DNA of 64,000 nucleotides from NCBI RefSeq assembly GCF_003268635.1, contig NZ_CP029639.1, forward strand, positions 4,847,501 to 4,911,500, read 5' to 3'. Position 1 is the first letter of the stretch; every line of letters starts with the position of its first letter. Shown in pieces: positions 8,853 to 21,630 of the stretch. The stretch comes from Paenibacillus sp. DCT19. GTDB taxonomy: Bacteria > Bacillota > Bacilli > Paenibacillales > Paenibacillaceae. The translations under genes were made by a program, and so were the position numbers. The notes beneath the pieces are model-generated. The model searched no databases. It had not been told where the DNA came from and saw only the letters and a list, made by a program, of their open reading frames with translations.

Positions 8853-9358
8853 CTATAGCCTTCCATCAACAAGCAAACGTTTGAGCTCTCTGAGCTGCTC
8901 GCGCTCTCCTGCAACAACAAGGGTTGCCCCTGCGGTAAACGCATACTCAGGCCCTGGGTTAAGCTGCTTCGCCCTATCCTTCTCCACCACAGCCAGAATG
9001 ACTGCGCCTGTAGCCTGGCGAATGTTCAGATCCCCGATGGTCTGCCCAACACTTGCCGCATGCGGCTCAATCCGCAGCCATTCAATCAGCAACCCATCTA
9101 GCATAACCTCGCGCTGCTCCTGAAATTGCGGTTTATACGTCATCCACCGACTATAGCGGCGACCGCTCTTGCCTCATCATCATCCAATGTCACCAAAGAC
9201 CTCATATCTCCAGGTTCATCCGGTAGATCTCCGGGCTCCATATGAAATAGATCCCGCCGCTCGTCATTATGAATGACAATCACCAGATGCTCACCGCTGC
9301 GTGTGTGCAGCCAGTACTTCCGACCAATGCCGGGCAGATCTGTCTCTTTAAAGTGCAT
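8853..9358 (-). pseudogene. khtT: KhtT-like regulatory subunit with TrkA-C (RCK_C) domain, frameshifted
   Basis: Peripheral regulatory subunit of the KhtU antiporter, normally one chain of about 165 residues. The N-terminal part starts MHFKETDLPGIGRKYW and ends EARAVAAIVGG; the C-terminal part starts MTYKPQ and contains the RCK_C fold (ASVGQTIGDLNIRQ, GATLVVAGERE). In Bacillus KhtT these two parts are continuous. Here they are in different frames with an ATGA overlap; one base added at CC 9144-9145 fuses them. The start at 9358 follows AAGGAGG at good spacing. RCK_C domains of this type bind nucleotides. Confidence 0.82.
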
Positions 9359-9820
9359 AATCTGCACCTCCTTCGACCTTCCGCGTAACCGGCTCGCGCT
9401 GCAATTGAATATCTGTAATGCGCACCCGCATGGAACCTGCAGGGATATTCACACTCCGGGTTTCCCCTTTGTGAGCAAGCAACAATTGTCTCCCCACCGG
9501 AGAAAGGAACGAAATACGATTCTCGTCTGCATCTGCCTCTTCCGGCATTACGATCCAGAACGAATCCGATGTGTGGAAGTCCACATATTCGAAAGTGATC
9601 CAGCTTCCAATTAGCACAGTGGAATCCAACAGTTCATCTGATCCAGCAGCAGCTGCTCCACATGTTCTGTGTACGTGGTAAGCATTCGTTCCGTCTGGAA
9701 CCATTCAGGTTCACGCACGTCAAAATAGGCGTTGAGAAATGTTTTTTTCTCTTCACCCAAAGTAATGAGCTGGCTCACCAGCATCTCTCTGCAATTATGG
9801 CAATGGGATCTATGGTTCAT
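9348..9820 (-). pseudogene. GreA/GreB C-terminal-domain protein heading the kht operon, frameshifted
   Basis: Two frames make one protein of about 157 residues. The first (ATG 9820, AGGAGG upstream) gives a helical N-terminus with HCHNC and EKKTFLNAYFDVREPEW. The second gives the GreA/GreB C-terminal fold: DSTVLIGSWITFEYVD, then RISFLSPVGRQLLLA and a final beta-strand MRVRITDIQLQ. One extra base near 9638 joins LLLDQ to DELLDSTV. The stop overlaps the khtT start, so it is in the same operon. The N-terminus is not the usual Gre coiled coil, so it is more likely a Gre-like accessory protein than a true cleavage factor. Confidence 0.68.
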
Positions 9821-9992
9821 AATAGATCTCACCTCCTATACAAGCCTTGTTCTCTTGGTTCATGTGTCTGAATCTTTGCAACATCTTGTATGCCTCCTTG
9901 AATATAAAATGAAGATCCCGGTTGCCGAGATCCCTACATCCATCTTACCAAAACTAATTATTAAATCCAGCTAAATAGGTAACTTGAACTAA

Positions 9993-11546
<1,554 letters not shown>

Positions 11547-11627
11547 TTCTCCGAAACCTGTATAAACGATGCGAACAGGTTCGTATGGTAATGGTATAAA
11601 TATGCACTAGATTATGATGTGCATGAC

Positions 11628-11670
11628 AAAGGGCAGCGATCCGTGAGAACGGACGCTGCCCTTACTTTTT
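11628..11670 (+). terminator. Rho-independent terminator of gdhA
   Basis: AAGGGCAGCGATCCGT-GAGA-ACGGACGCTGCCCTT followed by ACTTTTT. A long near-perfect stem about 80 bp after the gdhA stop. Confidence 0.9.
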
Positions 11671-11707
11671 ACAACCAATTCCAATGAATTCGTATACAAG
11701 AACTCTT

Positions 11708-13659
<1,952 letters not shown>

Positions 13660-13728
13660 CTATACTCCTTCACATTCATGCTGTAGTGTTGATAAACCTA
13701 ACTTATACGAACCCATTAGTGATCCTGA

Positions 13729-14814
13729 CTAATTCATTTTGGAGTCTGATGTGCTCGTCCATGCGGCTACCAAGGCTGCGCTGATGCCACCTGCCAGCTT
13801 GCCAATGATCATGGCGGTCACCATTGTTCTGTCCATTCCTGCTACAAATCCCAGGTGTCCACCGAGCACAAAGGAGCCACTCACCGCAAAAGCAATACTA
13901 ATTACTTTACCTCTCGGATTCATATCCTTTACTAGGCGAAACGTCGGAATGTTATGTGCCAGTGAAGCAATAATCCCGGCTGTTGTTGGCGCATCCAAAT
14001 GTAGCATTCGCCCAGCTCTTGCGAGCGGCTTCTGACAAGTTTTGTTGATCACTGCGACCATGGGGAAAGCTCCTGCGAGCACAATGGCAATGGTGCCGAC
14101 AATGGTTATCCCTTCAGATAAAGGAGCCATACCCGGAATGATCACCCACCCAGTGAGCGTCTCAACTCCGACAGCCACAAGTCCAATTAAGGAAATCAAC
14201 GTGATACCGCTTCCAAAATACTTAAATACCTTCACCGTCAGATCTGTATACAGATACAGTGCGAGCATAATGAACACGGATAATATGACGGGTATGATCA
14301 AATTTCTTAGAATGATCTCCATCTGAATTCCAGCTACGATACCTCCAACCAAGCATCCAACAGGAATGGTGCTAATGCCAATCAGTACACCTTTAGCAAA
14401 ATACGGATGATCCTTGCGTTCAACTAAACCCAAGGCTACGGGAATGGTGAATACAATGGTTGGTCCAAGCATCGTCCCGAGAAATACCCAAGAAAAGAGC
14501 CCTGCCTCAGCACTCTGAGCCATCTGACTGGCGAGTGCATATCCTCCCATGTCCACAGCTAGAATTGTATTAGCGAAAGATGCCGGATCGGCACCTATCG
14601 CTTCATACAGAGGAGATATTACGGGAATGAGCAGACCTGCCAGTGTTGGCGCCAGCGACACAATTCCGACCATAACCAGCGCAAGTGTCCCCATTGACAT
14701 CATGCCTTCCGTGAACGCCGATCCAAGACCCATCCGATTCCCCAATGCCTTGTCCAATGCACCAAGCACCATGAAGGCGGCAATGACGGTCATGACCATA
14801 TCATTCATCGACAT
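13729..14814 (-). CDS. EutH-like membrane carrier in a sugar operon
   Basis: A 361-residue integral membrane protein with about ten hydrophobic segments and the ethanolamine-carrier (EutH) pattern: MGGYALASQMAQ, GTMLGPTIVFTIPVALG and LAHNIPTFRLVKDM. EutH imports ethanolamine, but no other eut gene is present. It lies 10 bp after the Gfo/Idh dehydrogenase gene and follows the GH140-like hydrolase, so the carrier may serve a sugar-derived or amino-alcohol compound here (inference). ATG 14814 is preceded by GGGAGAAG; the frame is open upstream inside the neighbour. Confidence 0.85.
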   Translation of the reverse strand: MSMNDMVMTVIAAFMVLGALDKALGNRMGLGSAFTEGMMSMGTLALVMVGIVSLAPTLAGLLIPVISPLYEAIGADPASFANTILAVDMGGYALASQMAQSAEAGLFSWVFLGTMLGPTIVFTIPVALGLVERKDHPYFAKGVLIGISTIPVGCLVGGIVAGIQMEIILRNLIIPVILSVFIMLALYLYTDLTVKVFKYFGSGITLISLIGLVAVGVETLTGWVIIPGMAPLSEGITIVGTIAIVLAGAFPMVAVINKTCQKPLARAGRMLHLDAPTTAGIIASLAHNIPTFRLVKDMNPRGKVISIAFAVSGSFVLGGHLGFVAGMDRTMVTAMIIGKLAGGISAALVAAWTSTSDSKMN

Positions 14815-14824
14815 AACTTCTCCC

Positions 14825-15859
14825 TTAATACAACTGAACCTTATGATTCGCCGCACTGTCATACGTATCAAATACAAGACGTAACGTCTTCAGATTGTCC
14901 AAGCCGCTGGTCTGGAACTCTGCACCTGTGTTCAAACAGTCAATAAAATGACCCTGTAGCTTCCGATGACTATCCTCATAATTCAATGCTGTCTGATCTG
15001 CTATGACAGTCTCTACACCAGCATTATCAATGATCGTTAATCTGCCCGTATGATACAGTTTAATGGTTGCTTTATCCCCTTCGATGATGAGCTGTTCCTT
15101 ATGATTCGGCAGCACCTGTTCTCCCAAAGGCTCCTGTAGCTCCCGCCGTGTAGCCCAGCTCATATCCATCAGACCCATGTAGTCTTCATAACCGATGAGG
15201 ATCATGCCACTGTCTTCCCCCACGGTATAAGGGCTCACTTTACGAGTCTCCGCATACAATCTGGAGGGCTCACCGAATAAGAACCGCCACGTATCCAGCC
15301 AGTGCACACCCATCTCATAGAACAATAATTGCGGCATATCTCTGAAAAACGGCTGTGGAAGCTCTTGATCTGGATCAAACCGTGGTGAATAAAAATCAGT
15401 ATGAATATAACGAATGGTGTTTAGCTTACCCACTGCATGTTCAAGCAACAGATTTTTGATGATCTGGAACGGCTCTAACCAGCGCCAATTCTCAGTAACC
15501 ATTAAGCGTACGCCTGCCTGCTCAGCAATCTGAACCATTTCTTCTGCCTCTGCAAGCGATCTCGCAAACGGCTTCTGACACATAATATGTTTGCCGGCGG
15601 CTGCCGCCAGCTTCACAAGCTCCAGATGTGTTTCTGGTGGAGTAATAATATCCAGGACATCAATATCAGCCTGCTCCAGCATTGTTACTACATCTGAATA
15701 CCGATACGCTTCTGGAATGTTATATTGATCTGATTTGTCACTCAGCAATGCTGTATTCTTGTCGCAAATGGCCGTGATCGTTGTATCCTCAATATGCTGC
15801 CATGCTTTAATATGTTTTTCAGACCAGTACCCCGTACCCACAATACCAATGTTCCACAT
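14825..15859 (-). CDS. Gfo/Idh/MocA-family oxidoreductase
   Basis: A 344-residue NAD(P)-dependent sugar dehydrogenase or isomerase family member. The Rossmann start is WNIGIVGTGYWSEKHIKAW, the catalytic-Lys region is HIMCQKPFARSLAEAEEM, and the C-terminal part is the mixed-sheet substrate domain. GAGGTG precedes the ATG. It is the middle gene of a three-gene unit (GH140-like hydrolase, this gene, EutH-like carrier). Substrate not deducible; the operon suggests a sugar or uronate freed from a plant polysaccharide. Confidence 0.9.
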   Translation of the reverse strand: MWNIGIVGTGYWSEKHIKAWQHIEDTTITAICDKNTALLSDKSDQYNIPEAYRYSDVVTMLEQADIDVLDIITPPETHLELVKLAAAAGKHIMCQKPFARSLAEAEEMVQIAEQAGVRLMVTENWRWLEPFQIIKNLLLEHAVGKLNTIRYIHTDFYSPRFDPDQELPQPFFRDMPQLLFYEMGVHWLDTWRFLFGEPSRLYAETRKVSPYTVGEDSGMILIGYEDYMGLMDMSWATRRELQEPLGEQVLPNHKEQLIIEGDKATIKLYHTGRLTIIDNAGVETVIADQTALNYEDSHRKLQGHFIDCLNTGAEFQTSGLDNLKTLRLVFDTYDSAANHKVQLY

Positions 15860-15925
15860 ACGTTCACCTCATCTATAAATGTAAGTCTTAGAGATGGAGT
15901 ACAGTTTCAAGCTGTAATTCCCCAT

Positions 15926-17200
15926 TTATTTTTTGGTGCCAATGATGACCACATCATGCTCAAATTCGTGCATCGGCAACACACTATATCCATTCTCGCG
16001 ATACGCTTCTGTTCGTGCAAAACGACGATGCATGAGATCAATCGTAGTGAACGAATACGCTTCTGCTTCGAAATCTAATCGTACCTTCGTATTCACTGGC
16101 ACATACAGGATCACGGTATCTTCATTACCTGCTGCCCGAATCTCCTTAGTCTGGTTCAGTACGATATCTAGCGGCTTCACCCCGACCAGATTGTACATAT
16201 CAAATACATATTTAATGAATGAATAATCCCATGCTCCTTCAAATCGTAACGCCGCTCTCCAGTCGTATGGACTATCGAAGCCCTCGCCTTCCACAATGCC
16301 AAAATTCTGCCCTTTTTTATGCCAGCTCCAGATCCCGTGCGCACCATACGTCACGCCTGCTGCACCTCCTGCAAGCAGGCTCTGCCATGCTGCTCGGCGA
16401 GCATCCAGCGCCGAATAACGTCCATAGACATTACGACTGTAGCTAATCTGTTCATAACAGGGTTCACCGTTAATAACAGGACGCTCCGGAGTAAGGTTGT
16501 AAAAATGCTCTGCAATCTCATGTGAATAATGTTGGAATTCGGAATTGTGCCCGGACTGATACATATAAAAATCAAGTCCTTCATGATTCATGAACACCTC
16601 TGGAATCTCCCGAAGTCTTCCCTGTATGTGCAGAGTAGCTACGCTGGATGGACTGATTCGTTTTACCGTGTCCAGTGCGGTTTGATAATAACGATTAGCC
16701 AATTCGGATGGAAAATCCGTATCCCCGCTCACCAGATAGATCGGATTAAACGCCGAGAATCGCTTCACCGCATAAGTTACATACGGTTCTACAACCTCCA
16801 GCGGCATTTTATTCCCTTGCTGGAACGGAGTTGCCCATGTATCTGGTACATAGTTACACCACAATAGAACCAGTGCAGGTGTGAAGCCTCGCTCAACCGC
16901 CATACGTACCATCTCTGTTGCCCGATCAAAATAAGCTTCATTCAACTGACTGTAATCGTACGAACCATCCTCCTGAAGAGCGAACGGCTCCCAATCCAGA
17001 TCAGATCCACTTGCATCCCATTGGCTTAACACATTCATTTGCAGCACATTAAAGCCCTGCATTTTGCGATAATCGAGATACTCTTCCCATTCTTCTAATG
17101 TGGCATTGGTAAATGCACTCCACACCGTATCTGCCAAGTAAAAGAAGGGACTGCCCTGTTCCTCAAAACTTCTTCCGTTCATCGATATCGTTGCGCTCAT
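15926..17200 (-). CDS. DUF4038/GH140-like glycoside hydrolase (apiosidase-type)
   Basis: A 424-residue TIM-barrel hydrolase of the DUF4038 type. Seen in order: FFYLADTVWSAFTNATLEEW (DUF4038 N-terminal strand), QGFNVLQMNVLSQWD, YLVSGDTDFP, the NGEPCYEQISYSR block with its likely catalytic Glu, GAAGVTYGAHGIWSW, and a C-terminal beta domain ending VIIGTKK. There is no signal peptide, so it is probably cytosolic and acts on imported oligosaccharides. First gene of the operon; a LacI-type regulator is divergent. Activity by homology only. Confidence 0.82.
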   Translation of the reverse strand: MSATISMNGRSFEEQGSPFFYLADTVWSAFTNATLEEWEEYLDYRKMQGFNVLQMNVLSQWDASGSDLDWEPFALQEDGSYDYSQLNEAYFDRATEMVRMAVERGFTPALVLLWCNYVPDTWATPFQQGNKMPLEVVEPYVTYAVKRFSAFNPIYLVSGDTDFPSELANRYYQTALDTVKRISPSSVATLHIQGRLREIPEVFMNHEGLDFYMYQSGHNSEFQHYSHEIAEHFYNLTPERPVINGEPCYEQISYSRNVYGRYSALDARRAAWQSLLAGGAAGVTYGAHGIWSWHKKGQNFGIVEGEGFDSPYDWRAALRFEGAWDYSFIKYVFDMYNLVGVKPLDIVLNQTKEIRAAGNEDTVILYVPVNTKVRLDFEAEAYSFTTIDLMHRRFARTEAYRENGYSVLPMHEFEHDVVIIGTKK

Positions 17201-17240
17201 CTTCTCATCCGTCCTTTCACTTTAGTAGATTCACCAGGAA

Positions 17241-17425
17241 CTAAACTTAACAATTAACCCATATAATTTATTTTGTTTAGTTTATTTTAGTAATTTAAAC
17301 ATAATAATAAGATCTTTAAGCTTAATGAATGCGTTTCACAATTGAATATTAGCATCACAAAGATAAACAGTCAATCACAATTTTAGTTTAAACCTTCGCA
17401 TTTTAGTTAAGTTTAGTTTAGTTAT
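17241..17425. promoter_or_regulatory. AT-rich divergent promoter region with repeated TTTAGTTTA-type motifs
   Basis: The 290 bp between the hydrolase operon and the LacI gene hold CTAAACTTAA at 17241 and its exact reverse complement TTAAGTTTAG at 17407, plus TTTAGTTTA variants at 17277, 17383 and 17412. Their position between divergent genes suggests operators for the LacI regulator, but the motif lacks the central CG usual in LacI sites, so this is tentative. Confidence 0.35.
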
Positions 17426-17490
17426 GAGCTAAAATTTCAGCTTAATTCATGGTATACTTAGGACATGCAGGCCATTTAGGAGGTTGTATA

Positions 17491-18533
17491 TTGAAAATTG
17501 ATGATATTGCGCGGCTTGCGGGGGTATCGAAGGCTGCGGTCTCACTTGCGTTTAACAATAAACCTGGGTTAGTGAACAGACCCGAGAACATATATTAGAT
17601 ATTGCTCAGGCACACGGGTATAGACCGAGAACATTGAAGTCCGATAAGGAAATTCAGAAACCTCATGCCATTATCCGTTTTGTCGCCTGTAAAAATGCAG
17701 ACATCGTTACCGAACATTATGATTCATTACCTTTTTTCAATGAGTTAATTCATCATATTACCGATCAAGTGAAGCAGCATGGGAATACCTTGGTCATCTC
17801 TTCCATTGATATACAGAATCTACATCATGAATTACTGGCCTTGGAAAAGGATCAGCCATCCGCTGGCATTCTGCTATTAGGTACCAATCTCACGCCAGAT
17901 ATGATCGAGCCTATACGATCTCATCATGCTAATGTGGTCATTTTGGATACGTGCTTTGAATATATGGATGCAAGCTTTATCTCCATTAATAACAAGCTTG
18001 GTGGTTATCAAGCAGGTCAACATTTAATTAAACTTGGACACCGTCGAATAGGTTATGTTCGGTCGCATACACGCATCGTCAATTTCGCGCAAAGGGAAGA
18101 AGGCTTTAACGCCGCTCTTCGTGAGCATCAGCTCGCGGTAGAGGATGGATTATTTTTCGATATGCATCCCATGCGCGTTATGCCACAGGAGGGATTCCAA
18201 CAGTCGATTCAACAGCTGGCGGAGTTACCTACAGCTATATTTTGCGAGAATGATTACATTGCCATCAGTGCGATTAAATCACTACAGAATATAGGCGTGC
18301 GTGTGCCTGAAGATGTGTCGGTGATGGGGTTTGATAATATCTTTGAAGCCAAAGTTATCAGCCCCGAATTAACCACCGTGCATGTCAAAAAGGATATGTT
18401 AGCCAAGAGCGCTGTGAAGCTATTGATGGAAAAGATCGATCATACGGATGCAAATGCAGTCCAAATAGTTGTGAATACCGAGATTGTTGAGCGAAGATCT
18501 TGCATACCTGTTGTGGTCAAAAATCAAAAGTAA
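17491..18533 (+). pseudogene. LacI-family transcriptional regulator, frameshifted near N-terminus
   Basis: DNA-binding sugar-responsive regulator. A TTG at 17491 with AGGAGG seven bases upstream starts KIDDIARLAGVSKAAVSLAF, the LacI helix-turn-helix and hinge. The frame then stops early. Reading GGG at 17566-17568 as four bases gives NNKPGVSEQTREHILDIAQ and continues through the periplasmic-binding-type effector domain (LGGYQAGQHLIKLGHRRIGY, DDVSVMGFDN-like PEDVSVMGFDNIFEA) to 18533, about 347 residues in all. It probably controls the divergent GH140/Gfo/EutH operon. Confidence 0.85.
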
Positions 18534-18570
18534 CGTTTTTTGAACATCCTCTTAAAGGAAGTGTACAATA

Positions 18571-19461
18571 ATGTCTAACCAATCCTTCGTCAACACGGAG
18601 GCACCCCTGCATCTGAGCGCAGACTGCGAGCAATGTTTTGGCTTATGCTGTGTGGCACTGCCGTATGGCAAATCTTCCGATTTTGCTTTTGATAAATCCA
18701 GTGGCACGCCTTGTCCGAACCTCCGCAACGATAATCGATGCGGCATCCATACAGAACTTAGACAAAAAGGATTTAAAGGTTGTACGGTATACGATTGTTT
18801 TGGAGCGGGACAGAAGCTCTCACAGCTTACATATGCAGGTAAGGACTGGCGAAATCACCCCGAGCTTGCTTCAGAGATGTTCGACTGCCTACCTGTCATG
18901 AGACAGCTACAGGAAATGATGAGCTATGTGAATGAGATGCTGGCGTATCCTGAAACAAAATCGATCCATTTACGTCTCCGTGAAAAATATCAAGAAACAG
19001 AGCAACTCACATTACTGGAGCCGGCAGCCATTTTACGGCTGGATATCCCGACTCACCGAGCCAGTATAAGCGAGCTCTTGCTGCAAGGAAGCGAGATGAT
19101 CCGTACCCAAGCGACCTCCAGCATGAAACAAGCAGATAAGTCATCAGGTCATGGAAAATCCAAATCGAAGTCCAAAATAAATAAACGTGCCGGTGGAATG
19201 GACTATCTAGGCGCCAACCTCAAAGGAGCAGATCTTCGTGGTAACAGCTTCAGGGGAGCGCTTATGATCGCGGCTGATCTTCGCAATGCAGACCTAAGAA
19301 CAGCTGACTTCATAGGTGCGGACTTACGCGATGCAGATCTTGGTGGGGCGGATCTGAGAGGCAGTCTTTTTCTAACACAGTCACAGCTTAACTCAGCCAA
19401 GGGAAATAACGCGACAAAGCTGCCCTCTCATGTGAAAACGCCTGAGCACTGGACTGCATAA
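18571..19461 (+). CDS. Cys-rich (YkgJ-like) pentapeptide-repeat protein
   Basis: A 296-residue two-part protein. Residues 1-115 contain nine cysteines in CEQCFGLCC, CPNLRNDNRCGIH and CTVYDCFG spacing, resembling metal-binding YkgJ-type clusters. After a Ser/Lys linker (GKSKSKSKINK) residues 210-275 are pentapeptide repeats (LKGADLRG, LRNADLRTADF, LRDADLGGADLRG) that should form a right-handed quadrilateral helix. GGAAG precedes the ATG. No signal peptide. It follows the LacI gene by 37 bp, but its role is unknown. Confidence 0.85.
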   Translation: MSNQSFVNTEAPLHLSADCEQCFGLCCVALPYGKSSDFAFDKSSGTPCPNLRNDNRCGIHTELRQKGFKGCTVYDCFGAGQKLSQLTYAGKDWRNHPELASEMFDCLPVMRQLQEMMSYVNEMLAYPETKSIHLRLREKYQETEQLTLLEPAAILRLDIPTHRASISELLLQGSEMIRTQATSSMKQADKSSGHGKSKSKSKINKRAGGMDYLGANLKGADLRGNSFRGALMIAADLRNADLRTADFIGADLRDADLGGADLRGSLFLTQSQLNSAKGNNATKLPSHVKTPEHWTA

Positions 19462-19566
19462 GATTAAGTGTATCGCATGCATACATGCTTATCTTGAGAG
19501 GTACGAACCCCATAACAGCCATATGAAACTCAGCAGCACTGTCTGATGACCTGATGAGACAAATAA

Positions 19567-19606
19567 GAGCCCGTCCTTCAATCAAGCGAAGGACGGGCTC
19601 TTTTGT
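19567..19606. terminator. Bidirectional terminator between pentapeptide gene and ddh
   Basis: GAGCCCGTCCTTC-AATCAAGC-GAAGGACGGGCTC followed by TTTTGT on the plus strand. It lies between two convergent genes and can serve both. Confidence 0.85.
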
Positions 19607-19687
19607 ATGAACTTCACCCGCCCCTACTCTGTTCAAGCGTGAGTATGGTGGTAAAGCTCTTTTTTCCATAAAGTCTAAACTCGTTGA

Positions 19688-20665
19688 TTAGAGCAGATCA
19701 CGACGAAGCTCTTCAGCGGATTTAGGAGACAGGTGACCCAGTGGAATATCAAACACTGTTTTGGCACCTTTGTGACCTTCAGCGCTCAGGCGATGTGCAG
19801 CTCTTGCATATGCAACCAGTACACTTGCTGTGAACTCAGGGTTGCTATCCAATTTCAAGCCAAATTCAATAATTTGCTTGGAAGCTGTACCCGTTACTCC
19901 ACTGCGAATCACGAATCCACCATGCGGCATACCTTCGTGTTCAGCTTTCAATTGCTCTTCCGTAATAAAGGTTACCGTTGTATCATAGTCAGCAAAATAG
20001 TTCGGCATGGATACAATCGTTTCACGGATCTCATCCTCGTTCGCTCCTGCTTCAGCCACAACGTAACATTGTCTCAAATGTTTCTCACGCGTAGACAACT
20101 CTGGCGTTTCACCTGCACGAATACGGTTAATTACTTCTTCTACAGGTACAGTGTACTGAACTCCGGCTTTGACACCTGGTACACGACGAATCGCATCGGA
20201 GTGACCTTGGCTAACGCCAGTTCCCCAGAATGTATATTCTTTACCTTCAGGCAGAATGGATTGTGCCAACAGACGATTCATAGAGAACAATCCTGGATCC
20301 CAGCCCGTAGAGATGACACTTACATGTCCACCTTGCTCGGCAGCGGCATTAACCTCTGCATAGAATTCAGGGATTTTCGCATGTGTATCGAAGCTATCTA
20401 CCGTGTTGAATAGACGTGCAATGACAGGTGTCTGCTCCGGAAGATCTGTAGCCGAACCTCCACACAGCAACATCACATCAATTTTGCCTATGTATTGCTC
20501 AGCGGCAGAGATATGTTCGAAACGAGCGGATGTATCTTCGCCTACCATCTGCTCTGGATCACGGCGTGTAAATATAGCAACCAGTTCCATATCATAGTTT
20601 TGCTTAATTGCTTTCTCAACGCCTCTACCCAAGTTACCGTAACCCACAATACCCACTTTAACCAT
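19688..20665 (-). CDS. ddh: Meso-diaminopimelate D-dehydrogenase
   Basis: Makes meso-diaminopimelate in one step from tetrahydrodipicolinate, ammonia and NADPH, for lysine and peptidoglycan. 325 residues, the usual length. Seen: the Rossmann start VKVGIVGYGNLGRGVEKAI, MLLCGGSATDLPEQ, the CDXGWDPG-like STGWDPGLFSMNR, WGTGVSQGHSDAIRR and GGFVIRSGVTG of the substrate pocket. ATG 20665 is seven bases after AGGAGAGG; an in-frame TTG at 20671 overlaps that site and is less likely. Monocistronic. Confidence 0.95.
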   Translation of the reverse strand: MVKVGIVGYGNLGRGVEKAIKQNYDMELVAIFTRRDPEQMVGEDTSARFEHISAAEQYIGKIDVMLLCGGSATDLPEQTPVIARLFNTVDSFDTHAKIPEFYAEVNAAAEQGGHVSVISTGWDPGLFSMNRLLAQSILPEGKEYTFWGTGVSQGHSDAIRRVPGVKAGVQYTVPVEEVINRIRAGETPELSTREKHLRQCYVVAEAGANEDEIRETIVSMPNYFADYDTTVTFITEEQLKAEHEGMPHGGFVIRSGVTGTASKQIIEFGLKLDSNPEFTASVLVAYARAAHRLSAEGHKGAKTVFDIPLGHLSPKSAEELRRDLL

Positions 20666-20756
20666 GTTCAATCCTCTCCTGTCTTCGTCAGTAGTTGTCT
20701 ATCTTTCTATAAAGATATAACATACCATGTAACCTGTTGCGTTTCCAGTTCTAAAT

Positions 20757-20806
20757 GAAAAAAACCTTACATTTATGTGGCAACAGCGCCACCAACAATG
20801 TAAGGC
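20757..20806 (-). terminator. Terminator of the lipoprotein gene
   Basis: CCTTACATT and AATGTAAGG bound a stem with an inner GGTGGCGCTGTTGCCAC hairpin, followed on the minus strand by TTTTTTT. Confidence 0.85.
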
Positions 20807-20845
20807 ATGATGTATCATATGTTCCATATTGAGTTGTTCCAGCTA

Positions 20846-21442
20846 TCAAGATTCAGCCCACGTAAGTGTAAGCTCAATCGTACCTTCCTTGCTCGCCAGG
20901 GCTCCGCCAATCAATGACCATTGCTGCTTCGTTTCAGGATCAGTCCCTTGAATAATAATGTTTTTGTCATCCAATGTCTGACCTGCATCGGTTAATTTTT
21001 TGGCTTCGAAATAGTCCTTATACATCTTGGAGACTGTCTTCATATCCTGCTCCGTGGTGTAGATCACCATAGCTGTCTTCTTACCATCATTGTCACCAGA
21101 GTTGGCTAGTTGAATACGAGCATCATCTGGCATAGGGAAGTCTGTTGGCAAAACTTCAGGTAACTCTTGAGTACCTTCTGCTGCTACGTTATCTCCACCA
21201 GCCTCGGAAGTGGTCTGCTCATCGGTATCCACAATCTCCGCTGTACCATCCGGGGAACTCACTTCCGCTGTGGTTGCTTCGTTATTCGCCTCATTATTCA
21301 CTTCACCCGCTGACTCCGATGATTCAGAATTCACCTGTCCTGTATCCTGTGCTGGCTGTTCTGTCCTGCCGCTACAAGCACTTAGGGCAATAACCATTGC
21401 TACAGCAGCACACATCATGAGATGCTTCTGAGGTATTTTCAT
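20846..21442 (-). CDS. Secreted lipoprotein, unknown function
   Basis: A 198-residue lipoprotein. The signal peptide MKIPQKHLMMCAAVAMVIAL ends in lipobox LSAC; an acidic Glu/Ser/Thr-rich spacer of about 75 residues follows; then a globular C-terminal domain from about residue 95 (ELPEVLPTDFPMPDDARI to TIELTLTWAES). AAGGAG lies eight bases before ATG 21442. The C-terminal domain is conserved-looking but I do not recognise its family. Monocistronic with its own terminator. Confidence 0.75.
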   Translation of the reverse strand: MKIPQKHLMMCAAVAMVIALSACSGRTEQPAQDTGQVNSESSESAGEVNNEANNEATTAEVSSPDGTAEIVDTDEQTTSEAGGDNVAAEGTQELPEVLPTDFPMPDDARIQLANSGDNDGKKTAMVIYTTEQDMKTVSKMYKDYFEAKKLTDAGQTLDDKNIIIQGTDPETKQQWSLIGGALASKEGTIELTLTWAES

Positions 21443-21630
21443 TATGTTCACTCCTTATGTTGTGTATGTTGGACTAAGCAATATCGTATACATATTCTGC
21501 TCAGTCGATGTAATGTGGACTTATCCTTGAGTTGACTTAACCCACATCTACATTCATTATTTGGTTATCTCTCCACCCCCTTACCCTAATTAAAGATCTA
21601 AGAAACCTAAGAAATCCTATCCTACAATCA

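Noticed and set aside
9140..9143. ATGA overlap of two separate genes for the KhtT halves
   Set aside because: In Bacillus the two parts are one protein, and a one-base repair fuses them like the other sites.
19733..20413. 226-codon plus-strand frame opposite ddh
   Set aside because: Antisense to a well-conserved enzyme; composition is that of a shadow frame.
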